A stretch of DNA of 64,000 nucleotides. It comes from Ptiloglossa arizonensis (Eukaryota; Arthropoda; Insecta; Hymenoptera; Colletidae). The notes under the pieces were generated by a model. It saw nothing but the letters and a program-made list of their open reading frames with translations. It had not been told where the DNA came from and searched no databases. The DNA lies in assembly GCF_051014685.1 (NCBI RefSeq), contig NC_135054.1, forward strand, positions 8,622,001 through 8,686,000. The letters run 5' to 3'. Shown here piece by piece: positions 1 through 12,453 of the stretch (positions are counted from its first letter, which is position 1; each line of letters starts with the position of its first letter). Both the position numbers and the translations under genes were made by a program.

Positions 1-3000
1 GTAAATGCACCATTGAGCATTTTAATATCCTGTATGTAAAATATTTGTAAAATATCAACAAATACGAAGCACCGTCCGCGCGTGGCACGAGGTATTTGTA
101 ATATTCGATATCGACAGATATTTCTGATCGTTTTCAGCGAATTAAGTTGGAATTTCTACAATAATTACAAAATAAAAATGAATCGTTGAATCATAATTTC
201 GAGACAAATTTGTCACATTGTTTGCCTCACAAATCGTAACGATTTTTGTACAAGATGTGCACTCGATTCGATCGAAGGACCGAAAATGAATTTTATTCGT
301 TAAATTGATCTTTCGTTTCTGTGGAAAATTATTTTCAATTTGTTACTCGGGAAACGGATCCGCCGCGGTGATCTTTCAAGTGCTCTAAATTTCTGGCTTC
401 AAAATTCTCGTTCAGTGCTCTCTCTCGTCCCGTCCCTCGTCTTGAGAAGAAAATTAGGTGCAAAAATGTATACAACCCTCGCATTGAAGGATTCTTCAAC
501 AGGAGCAGGGTGTTTCAAGGATTGACCCTCGGATTTCAGGGAAGAAGTGGTTTCCGGGTTCGTAATACGCGGATCCCAAGAGGCATTACATTTTAAACGA
601 ACCGCTTAATGAAATCTGCACTCGAGAATTAGTAACTTCGTAACGATCTTTGCGAACTATGCCCATCGGGTTTCTTTCTCTCTTACGCGTCTTTTCCCCG
701 TTCGACACTGCCCCTCGTTTGCATATTTCTTCAATTATCATATTAATGTCCCCATTACCGAAAATATAATATTGTCTGCACAAAGCGAAACCTTTACACG
801 TATTGATTTTCCCTGCCATCCTATTTGCATACGAAACTTCATCATCGGTGTGTCTGTTATACGAATTAACGCATAATTACCCAATATAAATTTATCTGGA
901 CAAAAGTTTATTCGAATAAAAAAAGGAGTGAATATGTTTTCAGTATCGATACGTGAATGTGTGTTCGTGTGTGATTTTTACGATAGTGTGTACAGTATTG
1001 GTAGAAAGTACAAGAAAATCGTATTATTATTAATATTAATTACCGTCTGTAATTTAGTTATAGATTTTACATTAATGATCGAGCGTTACCATCGCTCGTT
1101 TTGTTTGTGATAAATTATAATGAATTTTAATTAAACAAATATCAAATACGACTTAATTGATATGTACAGACGCGACAGTTGCACGGTGCATACAGTTGCA
1201 TCGATACAGATACTGGAGTACCAATTTGAAACGTAAATATATCGATAGTATCCAAACGATACTATCTTTGAAGTAACTGAACACAACCTTTGCCCCCCAA
1301 ACGTAATGTCGAAACTATTAATATTTTGTAACATACGGAAAATCGAAGCACTAAATTTCTCATTAACTTTTCGATTAAAGAACAAGTTTCCCAATTATTT
1401 CTCGTAACCGCTGAACCAGTAATTTGTAAATAAGGGGACACCGGTGGAAAATATTTTCTCGATATTTCTATTTACCCACCGTGTACCATTCTATTATATT
1501 AATTTATGCGTTTGCACGGTTTCGGTGTTCCACGAATTCTTGGTATCTCTCTTCGTTCCTGAAGAGCACCGTTCGACCCTTTAGTGTTTTTCCCACTTGA
1601 CATTAGTTTCCTTATTACCGCATAGATAACATGGCTCCCACTGAAGGTGTTAGGACGACACGGCCGCAATTGCGGTCTCCGCGTCGCCAAACGTTCTATG
1701 GCGGTATGTCAGGTCGGCATGCTAAACCACGAAATTCACTCTCTAAACCGCGATCCCTGTACTTGAGTGCATACCATTACCATGGGGTCCGGAAGGCTCG
1801 AATTCTTCAAATCCCTGAGAAATATGCCTGGCCGTGTGTGTACACGGGAATTCCGGAGAAAATTGCCGAATACGGAATACGTAACAAATTGTAAACGATC
1901 TGGGTGAAGTAAACAACAGTCAAAGCAGGATACGAGAATGTAAAGAGAGATAAAAGCTCACTGTGTAAATAAAACAATAACGAGTTATCTTCACCTTTTG
2001 GTGTCATTTTTTGGAAACGTGAATACGATTCAATTTATAATAGAATGCGCATTGTGTCGATAACATAAAAAATTTTTTAAAAATTGTTTCGATGATAAAT
2101 AAAAATATGTAGCGGTACGAGTAAAATGATAGTACTCGAAAGATTAAAAGAAAGCTGTAATTTTAAACGGAGGAGTGTTATCGGATACGGAAAAAATGGA
2201 AAGAAATATTATTAATCGCACCCATACATTCCTTTATTGTAATACGTTTATTCCGTTAAATGAAATCGCGAATAATGCAGAAAATCACGAAAATCGAGAC
2301 ATAACATTTATCCTTCGGAAATAAATAAAATTACAAGTGCGTTTCATCGTGTGGACTGTGCGCTCTGCGTGCTGGATTTTTCGAAAAATGAAATAAAATT
2401 TCGAAAGGAACGACATCGCATTTGACAGATCGATCCTCGTAAATTTTGTTTCCACACTTCATTTTTGGAATGAAACACGAATTACGAGAGAGAGAAAAAA
2501 AACATATTGAAAACAAATATTTCCTTTCGGAAGAGAAATACTGAACTCGTGGCACGCAGCGAAATTTAATAAAGAAAAGGCCTCTTTATCGCTCTGCGTG
2601 GCGCACAAATCACGCTTCGTTGAAAATATATCTGGCACAGATTTTCACGGAAATTCCCGAATGCGTTGGATTAAATCTGAGCGATATAAGCGACACATAT
2701 AACTATATAAACACGATGAAGTTACACGAGCATCGAATATCGATCGCTCTGAATAAACATGAACATCCTACGGTTTAACAAATATGTACAATTTGTTTGA
2801 TTATAGATCGTTTGCGTGGAATAAAACGTTCAAATGATCAGCGAAGAGTTTGTAATTAAATTTCACTCTTGAATTGATCTTTGTAAATTAACAGCCGTTG
2901 ATAAACTTTCGACGATTAAAATCGTTGAAAGCGTTCGCGAAGTTCATTCGTTTGCATCTACTTCTAGAAATTTTACGTAGATTGCGACGCGAATCCTGAT

Positions 3001-3640
3001 CGTTGCAACTTCCAATATTGCGCAAAAGTGTCGCTTAGGACTCTCAAGATAACCACTCGAAGATTCTTTAGAACCAAGGTGAGTTCACGGTGTTCGTTTC
3101 AAGGTGTAACAAAGTAAGAAAGCAGGTAAAAACGTGCTAAATCTTAAAAGTGTGTAATTTAAATCTAATTGTAGAGTAAAAGTACCAAAGGGGCTAAGTG
3201 GTTCGTTAATTGCGGGAAGGAAACATTTATAAGAGTTTTTGTTGCAAAGGCATTTGCAACGTAAGAAGGGAGCAAAGTTAAACATTTTACGTTTAAATAC
3301 TGGCTCATTGCCATTTTCTAGGGTGAGACCTGGGTGGGTAGCATTTAATCCTGACAAAAGAATCTACGCTACAATAGTCGTTTAACTAACGAAATATTTA
3401 ATTAACCAACAGAATCCTATTCCTCGTTTAAAGTAATCGATGCTGAAGTACCTATGTACCTCTGTTCCTATCTCGAAAACGAATATCGAAAGCAACTGCT
3501 GATCGAATCCTCGAATGTCTCTAATTACTCTTACCGACTGATGACTGATTGTCACCTAAACTTCTTAGCGACCAATCGCGATTTTCCTTCTATTGTGCCA
3601 TTTTCGTAGAGTGACAGAGAGAAATAGAGAGAGAGGCTCG
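1..3640. other. Intergenic or intronic DNA, no supported gene
   Basis: AT-rich DNA with only short unsupported open frames, the largest being 87 codons at 1,631-1,894 (+) with no recognisable domain. A perfect 9-bp inverted repeat (GATAGTATC, 5-nt spacer, GATACTATC) sits at 1,244-1,266, next to an ATCGATA motif of the kind bound by DREF or BEAF-32 in flies. A good-looking donor (AAG|GTGAGT) lies at about 3,077 (+), but I find no matching acceptor or open frame upstream of it. I see no other structure. Confidence 0.6.
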
Positions 3641-3973
3641 CTGTACTTAACGGTAGACCTCGACAGAACTTCAGCAATGAAATGGAATTTCCTCCAAGTT
3701 CTAAATCCTCCATCCAAATGTCAAGATCCACAAGAACAGTTCACATAATACTAGGAAACGGAAATAATGTCGTCTCCAAGACTAAGTGGCTCTAATGAGC
3801 AAGTGTAAAGAGAAGAAGAGGTAATGGAGATCAAGACACAAACAGATCTGCTACCTAGTATTATTTTAACAGTTCTTAGAGATCTACTATACGTTTGGAT
3901 GGAGGACTTGGGACTTGGAAGCAATTCCATTTCATTGCTAAAGTTCTGCTAAGATCTCCACCATTAAGCACAG
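3641..3973. repeat. Large foldback (inverted repeat), arms about 115 bp
   Basis: The left arm (3,641-3,755) is the imperfect reverse complement of the right arm (3,855-3,973). Paired blocks include CAATGAAATGGAATT with its complement AATTCCATTTCATTG, and ATAATACTAGG with CCTAGTATTATT. The loop is about 100 bp and is unrelated to the arms. There is no coding capacity and no clear target-site duplication. The arms have diverged by scattered substitutions and small indels, so the inversion is not recent. It could be a non-autonomous foldback or MITE-like element, or a local inverted duplication. If transcribed it would form a long hairpin RNA. Confidence 0.8.
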
Positions 3974-5283
3974 GACAGGTGCCGCTGAACCTTCCTCTGC
4001 AGAATATACGCGCTAAGGGTGCAATAGATGGAAGGTCGTGATTAGTCAAGAAACCGTTTCCCTATAGTTGAGAGTAGCGTTTTAGACATTCGCTGATGAA
4101 ATATTTCTCCTCGCCACATTACAAGTGCTTAGAACGCATTTGTCAGCAACTCCCCAACAATGTTTAGCATTACGATATTAATACATACACTTGTTACTAA
4201 ATAGACAATAATTTACATACAAGAACCAAAGGCTGAAGCACAGTACTCTAACGATAATAAGAAAAGGAACACGAAACAGAAACGACGTGCAATAAGAACA
4301 ATAGCTCTGACATCATCGGTACAATTGAACTGTAGCATTAAGTTTATCGTATTATTATGTATTACTTAACAAAATATACCCAGTGATTTAAGCAGTGTTT
4401 TCAATAAAAGTGGTCGTGTCGTTTGAGCAATTAAAATGCCTAAACCTCCATAAGCTATCACCAAGCTGTCTTTCATATTCACAGTAATTACCATAAACTA
4501 ATAAATAATGACTATTTACAAGCATGCAAGTGACAAGATTATTGCATCCAACAAAATAATTTCTCCCATCGTCGAAGACACCGATCGCAAGAAATACGTT
4601 AAAAATCACTTTGTTTTATTATGAAGAGATGATTCGTCAATAATCGGTGTATGTACCTTCCCTTCCCCATATTGTTCTAAAATTCATCGATCAACAGCTA
4701 ACAGTGTAATATCTCCATTCCTCGAATACAGCGTTCGCGTAGTCTTCGACTGTTCAAGAATCCTGGATTATGGTCGTTTCGAGATAGTAAAAATAGATCC
4801 CAATAGATCTCAATAGATCCCAATAGATCCTAATAGATTCCAATAGATCCCCAATAGAGTCTCTCAGTCTTCGCTTGTTCAATTTCTCAGTAATGAACTG
4901 TGGAACTGCAACCGATTTTGACAAAACAGGTATAAAAATATTAGATTCTAATTACTCCGATACTCTCCTCTGTTTCTCCTAAACGCGTGTTAATCGTGTA
5001 CTGGAAAGTATTCGATCGAAAGGTATCAGAAGGCTCGAAACGTGTTGTAAACCCGAGCAGGCGGGCGGCAAGCGTTAACAAGCCCAGTTATCCTTGTACG
5101 TAGCCCCTGTTTCCTGTTTTCGTGTATCCATAAAGGGCTAATGCGACGAACGAGGAGAAATTCTTTTGAAGGAATAGAAAACTGCATCCCTACCTGATCT
5201 GTTGTTCGTCGACGGTGACAGACGGGAGGGTTGTTAGACGTTGGCCGAGGCAACGGGGTTGCTCGCCCCGTCGCGATGCTCAC
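3974..5283. other. Non-coding stretch holding a short minisatellite
   Basis: No supported gene. It holds the 10-bp minisatellite described separately and, from about 5,030 upward, a GC-richer patch that runs into the candidate exon at 5,284-5,430. A minus-strand donor-like site (CAG|GTAGGG) occurs near 5,198 within that patch. Confidence 0.5.
4791..4859. repeat. 10-bp minisatellite, about 7 units
   Basis: Head-to-tail copies of CAATAGATCC with single-base variants. There is no coding potential. Confidence 0.85.
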
Positions 5284-5430
5284 CGGCCCTCGAATCGCTC
5301 GAGAGCGGCCAGACCCTCTTTCGCGTCCTTTGATCTGCCAGCAACCCCCGAAACGAGCACTACGCCATGCTCCTCGGTCCTGTTCAGCTCACCCCCCGTT
5401 TCCTCCTTCGGCCTACGCATGCCAAGAACT
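5284..5430 (-). CDS. Candidate internal coding exon, product unknown
   Basis: On the minus strand this 147-nt block has a strong acceptor on its 5' side (TTCCTTGTGCTTTCAG) and a strong donor on its 3' side (CCG|GTGAGC). One frame is open throughout, starting with one base of a split codon and ending with two. The exon is therefore phase-symmetric and could be skipped without a frameshift. The predicted peptide is hydrophilic and charged (contains GMRRPKEETGGELNRTEEHG) and matches no family I recognise. It is clearly GC-richer than its surroundings, as real exons in AT-rich bee DNA often are. It could also be a non-coding exon or a chance pairing of splice signals. RNA evidence would decide. 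Confidence 0.3.
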
Positions 5431-5607
5431 CTGAAAGCACAAGGAACACCGGTTACGACGAGACATCGAGAATACGACGGGACGAATTCCCCTGTGTCGC
5501 TTGCGCGAACGATTAAAAGAAATCAATAAACCATGTGCCGGAAGGTTTACTTCAAAATGCAGAATGCTTTCTTCGAACGTTTGGTAGGCTTGTATACGGG
5601 CTGTTAT

Positions 5608-5958
5608 CTTATTGGAATGTTCTGGAGGTGCTTTAGGATGTCCAGGTTGGGAAGAGTTTCACACGGTTAATTCTAGGTATGTAATTCTTATCAGAAAGGA
5701 TAACACTTTCTCGAAGTTCATATCAGGAGGAGTCGCAAAATCGAAAGTGTTTAAAATCGGACGAATTCCTCGATCGAATTTCCTTATTGGAATGTTCTGG
5801 AGGTGCTTTAGAATGTCCAGGTTGGGAAGAGTTTCACACGGTTAATTCTAGGTATGTAATTCTTATCAGAAAGGATAACACTTTCTTAGAGTTCATATCG
5901 GGAGGAGTCGCAAAATTGAAACGGTGTTTAAAATCGGACGAATTTCTCGATCGAATTT
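5608..5958. repeat. Tandem duplication, two units of 175 bp
   Basis: Unit 1 is 5,608-5,782 and unit 2 is 5,783-5,958. The first 110 bp or so are nearly identical; the last part carries small differences (TCGAAAGTGTTT versus TTGAAACGGTGTTT). Both units contain the same short open frame starting at an ATG just after the unit start. This is a by-product of the duplication, since the frame closes soon after. It is probably a recent local duplication. Confidence 0.9.
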
Positions 5959-6578
5959 TCCCAATTCGATTCGAATTTAAGTTTTCAATACGAGTTAAAT
6001 ATCGTCCGTCTGAAATGCGAAACCAATTCGTTACCGTGAAAATGATGCATAGATTCGACATCAGACGATAAATAAACGAAATCCTAATTGTGCTATTTCA
6101 AATCGAACTTACTTATTATCGTGAGAATTGTACACGAATTTTGTATTAAACAATAGTACGAAGAGTACTGCAATTATCCGTTCACGTTGCTACAGTGAGT
6201 ATTATCATTATGAGATATAGCTTGTAGTTAATAATAATTATGGTGCAAATTGCGTATTTACATTTACGTGTTCTGTTAATGGTAACTTTTGGAGGTAGAC
6301 GCGAACATTCGTTGTCAAATGTATAATTAACCCGACTGCAACGGATTTACGATGAACAAAATCATTAGAGTATTGGTTGCCAGGACAGTAATCGAAATAT
6401 CAAAATCTATAACGTAGATGAAACAGAACGAACAAAGTTTCGAACAAACGTTATACATTGTACCGTGAGATTGCGTTGAATCTGATTTTTGAAACGTCGT
6501 TTTTCTTGAACGATGGGCAAAAATGAATATTTTAGACCAATCCGTCGAAGCAAACAAGTCACATCCTTTTATAAACTA
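5959..6578. other. Non-coding stretch
   Basis: AT-rich sequence between the 175-bp duplication and the first MITE. I see no gene, repeat or recognisable signal in it. Confidence 0.5.
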
Positions 6579-6710
6579 TTGGGTTGTTCGGAAAGTCATT
6601 TCGTTTGTTTTGGTGAAAATGAAACACGATTTTTTTTAGAGTGTATAAACATTTCATTAAATTATATACTCTCCATTTTGGAAAACGAAATGACTTTTCG
6701 AACAACTGAA
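6579..6710 (+). mobile_element. Mariner-type MITE, copy 1 (132 bp)
   Basis: Complete element flanked by TA on both sides (6,577-6,578 and 6,711-6,712), the target duplication of Tc1/mariner elements. The ends are inverted repeats of about 28 bp: TTGGGTTGTTCGGAAAGTCA on the left, and TGACTTTTCGAACAACTGAA on the right, which is its approximate complement. The core contains GTGAAAATGAAACACGATTT and AGAGTGTATAAACATTT. It encodes no transposase, so it is a non-autonomous deletion derivative mobilised in trans. I define this orientation as plus for the family. Confidence 0.9.
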
Positions 6711-8934
6711 TAATTTGTGTAGAACATAGATACGTACGTGGAAAAAGTTGCAATATCTTTTCATTTCAATCGATCATTTTATCCTCACATTAGATTAATT
6801 TCAACACTATGGAGTACATGTATCATACGGTACAATAATGTCCATGATTTTCAAAAATTTCTTAATTTGTTTCTAAATACATAGTGACGATCCACGGTTG
6901 AACCAATTAATTATACTAACCAGATATATCGTTGATAAACTTCGACTTTCAATTTTCTTTCCAACTATACAAAGAAGCTTAAGCCACGCGACACAATCAT
7001 TTTTCTACACCGTAGAAATTAATTATACGGGCTTTGAAGCTTCAATATCTCTTTCATAACCCGTTCATTATTCCTTTCATCTTCGTCGCATTCACGAACT
7101 GGAAGCTCGTCAAACAACAATAATTATTAACCCCTGCTTTGTGCTTCGTTTCATCATACTGCTAATATCATCCTCGTTAATAGCCGCGAATTCCAGGTGG
7201 GTCTACCGCACAAGGCATCGGGACAGGATCGTAATAACTGTCAGGTGTTGAGACGTAATTACCAGGACCCTGCGAAACCAACACCCGTCGCTCGTTTCGA
7301 GATGAAGATTTGTTTTGTTGCGCGCTACGAATCGTGACGGCTGAAGTGACGAGTCTCGCGTGTGCTGGTATATCATCCGGAATTCAGAAACCCGCGTGAC
7401 AACGTCACAATTCTAAATATCGAAACGTCACGCAAAGAAACTGTTCCTTAATTATGCCTACCTTCGTCGCGCGTCATCGCGACTTCCAATTTTTTGAAAA
7501 ATCATATCCCTCGATTCGAACACGAGTCGCTTGGGAAATGACTCGATCCGAATTATTACAGCGGCACTCTTTTTAGAACGATGCAAGTATTTTGAAACAT
7601 TCAGTACGAATCCCGCGATACTATATACCGGGTGAACCACGTAGTCGGTTCGTCGTTATTATTTATGTTCTCGGTGGACCGATAAAAATTGTTATTTGCG
7701 AGATACGACTCGAAAGGTGCTTCGAGGTGTAAAATTATCAGGTATAACGAAGTTAAAAGTAGATTTATCGTACACTCTTTCCTTTTTTCTTTTTTTTTTG
7801 TTAATTGTAATTCATCGATATCAAGAACAATGTAATAACATTGTATTCGAGTGAACTGAAATATGGACATTTTTAATGGCCCCGACAAGATATATTTCCA
7901 TCTTTGAATAAAAATTAAAAGTGCTTTTAAAAATTTACTAAAAAACAAATGCACATAAAAAATCTGGTACTATCTTCCCAAGAGATCTTCTCAACCGCGT
8001 TATTCGCGACAAAGGAATTTTGTTCGGGCCGCCAACGACGAAAAATTCATACGCGGTATTTTTCATTATTTAAAACATTCTCAATATTTGATCCGCACAG
8101 CAAAATCTGATTCGTCTGAAATAATCGAATTAGCGTACTCTGGTTTCGATTTTAAAATAACAATGTCCAATAACCGGCGAAAATATCGATCGATTCCTAT
8201 TAACGAGCGAAGATCGAATGGAATATTTAATATCCTGACATAAATCGCCGGAATTACACTTTTCGCATTAACGCGATTTGCTTCGCTGTTGTTTCAGAAA
8301 GTTTCGCTGGCGCAGCGACGATATCAGTTTTTAAGGGCTTAACACACATCGGTAACACGCGCGTCCAGGCTTTCCCTCTAAAATTCGCTCGGATCGTCCG
8401 ATATTGAAATATCCAACGAACTTCGATTGAATCGCACACTGTAACTCCGACCATGCAGATTCGTTGATTACACTGAGATGGCCAAAGCTCTCGCACCAGT
8501 GGCGGCCGCAATTGCGCGTACAGTTATAGAGGCTAGTATTTTTTGCATATACCAGAGGAGAATGAACGACAACGACAAATTGAATATTAATGACTATGCG
8601 GGCACTGATGCGCAAAGCTTATGGCAATGTGTTCGCCCGTAGTTAAAATGCGCTCAACGCTTGGGATATCGGTCACAAAAATCTACATATACCCGATACA
8701 CATCTGTGCATTTTGGGCAACCTATCAGCGCCGCGACACACCTTCCTAAAACCCAATTATGGACCTTTGATTAGCTCTGACGATACCTTGGACCCGTCGT
8801 GATTCGTCATTTGCTCGTTGCCGCTCATGCTTAATTTAGAATGGTAGCAATGATCGAGATCACGTCATCTATGACTCACAATTGATTCATTAGTTGATAC
8901 TCGATTCGAATCGATTCATTTGTTGGTATTCAAT
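6711..8934. other. Non-coding stretch with a possible E-box patch
   Basis: No gene is supported. The segment 7,185-7,300 is GC-richer than its surroundings and has two CAGGTG E-boxes (7,194-7,199 and 7,242-7,247) about 50 bp apart. CAGGTG is the core bound by Snail-type zinc-finger and some bHLH factors, so this may be an enhancer (inference). Open frames at 8,254-8,615 (-) overlap each other and show no domain. Confidence 0.45.
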
Positions 8935-9486
8935 CAGATTCGATTCAATTCGAGTTAGTTTTTATACTCGATTCGATTCAATTCAAGTTAGTTTTTAGAT
9001 TCGATTCGATTCGATTCAATTCAAGTTGACTTTTAGACTCGATTCGATTCGAGTCAATTCAAATTAGCTTCTATATTTAATTCGATTCTACTCAGTTCAA
9101 GTTAGACTCCATTCGATTCGATTCAATTCAATTCAAGTTGGGTTTTAAACTCGATTCGAGTTAGTTTTTATACTCGATTCGATTTAATTCAAGTTAGTTT
9201 TTAGATTCGATTCGATTCGATTCAATTCAAGTTGACTTTTAGACTCGATTCGATTCGAGTCAATTCAAATTAGCTTCTATATTTAATTCGATTCTACTCA
9301 GTTCAAGTTAGACTCCATTCGATTCGATTCAATTCAATTCAAGTTGGGTTTTAAACTCGATTCGAGTTAGTTTTTATACTCGATTCGATTTAATTCAAGT
9401 TAGTTTTTAGATTCGATTCGATTCGATTCGATTTAATTCAAGTTTGCTTTTAGACTCGATTCGATTCGAGTCAATTCAAATTAGCT
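8935..9486. repeat. Minisatellite with about 206-bp higher-order period
   Basis: Short units built on CGATTCGATTCAATTCAAGTT alternate with variable linkers such as AGTTTTTA, GACTTTTAGACT and GGGTTTTAAACT. The same order of variants recurs about 206 bp later (the GGGTTTTAAACT linker is at 9,140 and 9,346). A block of several units was therefore itself duplicated. No coding function is seen. Confidence 0.9.
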
Positions 9487-12453
9487 TTAGATATAAAAAT
9501 AACTATAATATTTCAATTTATTTAGCGCATTTCCACGAATAAGGGCACGTATCACTTTAATTCTCTTTTACACCGTCCTTTACGATACCCTAATTTTTAC
9601 GATAGCTGGAAGTAGCCCCGGATACCGGATGGTTCGTTACGATATTCAAATAATGTTTGCAGCATTATTTATCGTTCCCACGGTTGAACACAAACGAATA
9701 ACCAATTCGGTGCTCGTCGAATTGGTGGTCCGCATCAAACATATCCGTGAGAAATAAAACTGTTCACGTAATTTCCCGAAACCGTAAACCGTCAACTCGA
9801 TTCAGGTAGTACGCTTTATCGTTATAATTACGATCTTGCGATGAAAACAATGAAAACACCGCACCCATATGCAGGCTGATGCAGGCTGAAACGTTTGATT
9901 CATTGTGGATCGAACATTTAAACCGACTACGTTTTTGTATCGTTAAAGTACACGAGAAATATAAACGTTCCATCAATTTTGTCCTACATAAAACTTCTGG
10001 CACAATGCATGCATAAGTACTTACTTCTGATCTATTTCGAATTCTCGAGAAAATGTTTCCTAAATCTAACGCTACTAATACAGAGTGTGTCCCAAAATTA
10101 AATAAATCACACTGATCGGTACATTATGAGCGAGTACAAGAGAAAATGTATAAATATAGCTATAAAAATGCCTCGTTAATAAATTTACAGCAAAAGTATG
10201 TTTGCATGATTTCCCATTCAAAAATTCCAGCCCTCCTTGCAAATGCAAGCTTGGCAACGTTGAAACATTGAATTTATCACTCTGTGAACTTCCAATGTCA
10301 CAAAAATATACATAAAATATCAAAGGAATAATAAAGTGTACAAAAATTTCTTCCGACACTGCATTAATAATTTATTACTCTTCTGTCGTAGCAGCTCGCA
10401 TCCTTGTTTGAGCTTAATTTTGTCATCCATGGTAGGAAAATTTATATCTTTCGACAAACGCAATACAATTATTTGTGTTACGATGGGCATTCATTGAAAT
10501 GGTATAGTGTTGTTTGAAGGTATGTTTGAATCTCACTGTTGGCTATTTTATCTCCTTGCACGTCGACTTTTTTGTAGTCTTAACTGACGGTGTTGAGGAT
10601 GGTGGAAAATGATTGGTAGTTATGGGTGTGAGCAGGGATTGCTGGACCACGAACGTAGAGACTTTGAAGGCGGATGTATCAACTGTGTTATGGTGTAACC
10701 ACAACGTTTTGGGTCTGCCAAAGAGACTTGAATGACTATGTAGTAGCCCTGCTCTTACCGTTGATCCAGTGAGAACCTTTCTAAATAAAAGAATAATAAA
10801 TGCTTTCATTTTAAATAAAGCGACTTTAAATTAGTCTATAATTCACCGATAAGAAGAGCGAGATTACGTACACGTCAGTAAGGTCGACACTTTCAACAGT
10901 TCCCCTAACGTAACTAATAATAAACCTATTACCTACACATATTCAAACTCGATTTTCTCGTAAACGAAGCTTCAAACGGAAAAAAGTTATTCCTTTTTTC
11001 TCGACTTATTTTTTCTTACCACTCATCCTTACAACACCCTGTACAGTGGTAATTTTAGGTAAGCGGGGAAAATTCGAGAGTAAAAAACGACGCGAGTGTA
11101 CACCGTCAGAAACAGTGATCCAAGTCCACACTTATGGACCAAGTTGACGATACGTTAGTGTTTCGCTCAACTTGAATCCTTGAAATACCCGAGCACCGCA
11201 TCGAAGCAACGAACGCATCCGAATCATCTGCCCCGTCCCGTTATTTTTCCCGCGCGACTATGCTCGGGGCAATTTGAAGGAAGAGGTGCCGAGCATCAAA
11301 CCCTCATAGAAGTTTAAACGACTTCGAGCCTCCCTGAACCGTCTGGCCATCAGGCGGCACCGTCTTCCTTGTAACAACTCAGTTTGCAAAGTCGAGATGC
11401 CCGGCGATAAAAGTTACGTCGTTTAGCGACGTTCCCAGCCGTAAGAAGTCGCGACGCAGGACGAGAGGAGCCATAGTCGTCAGACAGCCAGCTTTTCGTC
11501 CTGGCGCTTCGGAATCGGGGAAGAGAAATTGAGACAGATGGGTGTTCCGTTCTCCTCGCACGACGGACCCTGGGATCGAGATAAATTTTTATACGTTGTA
11601 GTTTTCTATCCCCATGGAGGGTTGTATCGGGAGTGTAGAAAAATAGTCCCAAGGGACACCACGCGGTAAGGGGTTCCTCGGGCTTGCCCGTGGATTGCAG
11701 TTTTTTTCTATTTGGCTTGGTGGTTGGGCATGTTCGGGACGGAGACAATTGATGAGTTGCCCACGTGTCACCTTTACTTCAAATTAATATAGTAAAGGTC
11801 ACTTTTTATTTTCGCAACCGTGGCGAGGTGACGCGTTTTAAATTCAGGATACGCCGGTGTCTGATATATTCGGTTGTTATATTCAATAATGCAATTCTAC
11901 TGCTTGAGTATTGCTAAAAGAATCGTATTGGCATGTAATTTGTTTCAACGTTCGTGTCATTTGTGCCTGAGATCCGATCTGCTTCTTGTAGGATGGAATT
12001 GAGGTCTGGTGTTGGTGTTGTCTAAATGTGATCCGATGTGTTCGATGTGAGATTGTGTTTTAGGTAAACTTTAACCTATGATGTTGCGACGGATGATCAA
12101 ATGTAACGTGTTTGGTAAAATTCTTAAAAGAGAAAAGAAACTACCTTCCTTACTGTCTCGAGATCCTAAAAGGGATCCTCTTCGTTACAACGATAACTTG
12201 AGTTTCGACTGACATGCACATAATCTTTGATCGTCCAAGGATTCTCAAAAATCCCTATTTTTCAAACAGCTTTCGAATCGTTAGAAACGAGCGTTTCGAC
12301 ATTGTTTACTTAGCTCCACAACTCAAAGAACTAACAGTTGATTGTAAATTATAGATCGTTGTATCTTTGGCTGTAACTAACTTTCATTTAACGTGTTTTC
12401 ACGACTGCCCCAATTTCTCGACGATTCATGTCAACAGCGTATCAGAAAGATGT
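9487..12453. other. Non-coding or uncertain stretch with small minus-strand frames
   Basis: Three small minus-strand frames cluster here. They lie at 10,543-10,809 (88 codons; basic, hydrophobic start MKAFIILLFRK), 10,320-10,490 (56 codons; contains MDDKIKLKQGCELLRQKSNK) and 10,075-10,359 (94 codons). None matches a family I know, and I cannot join them convincingly by splicing. TACAGAGTGT at 10,080 and its near complement ACACCCTGTA at about 11,034 could be ends of an old element, but this is weak. A GC-rich patch at 11,180-11,760 has an open minus-strand frame of 132 codons without recognisable features. Confidence 0.35.

Noticed and set aside
1631..1894. 87-codon plus-strand frame starting MAPTEGVRTT
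   Set aside because: Start context and length are acceptable, but there is no domain, no splice or poly-A context, and a competing minus-strand frame.
3000..3077. Possible plus-strand exon ending at AAG|GTGAGT
   Set aside because: The frame is short and interrupted, and there is no acceptor with a pyrimidine tract upstream.
5612..6071. Two similar plus-strand frames of 77 and 94 codons
   Set aside because: Explained by the 175-bp tandem duplication; the frame is not kept and shows no domain.
10080..11043. Putative 960-bp transposon bounded by TACAGAGTGT and ACACCCTGTA
   Set aside because: Only about 10 bp of end similarity, no target duplication and no transposase; kept only as a side remark in a finding.
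11350..11771. 132-codon minus-strand frame in a GC-richer patch
   Set aside because: Competing open frames on the same strand, no recognisable motif and no convincing splice sites. It is listed only as part of the surrounding stretch.
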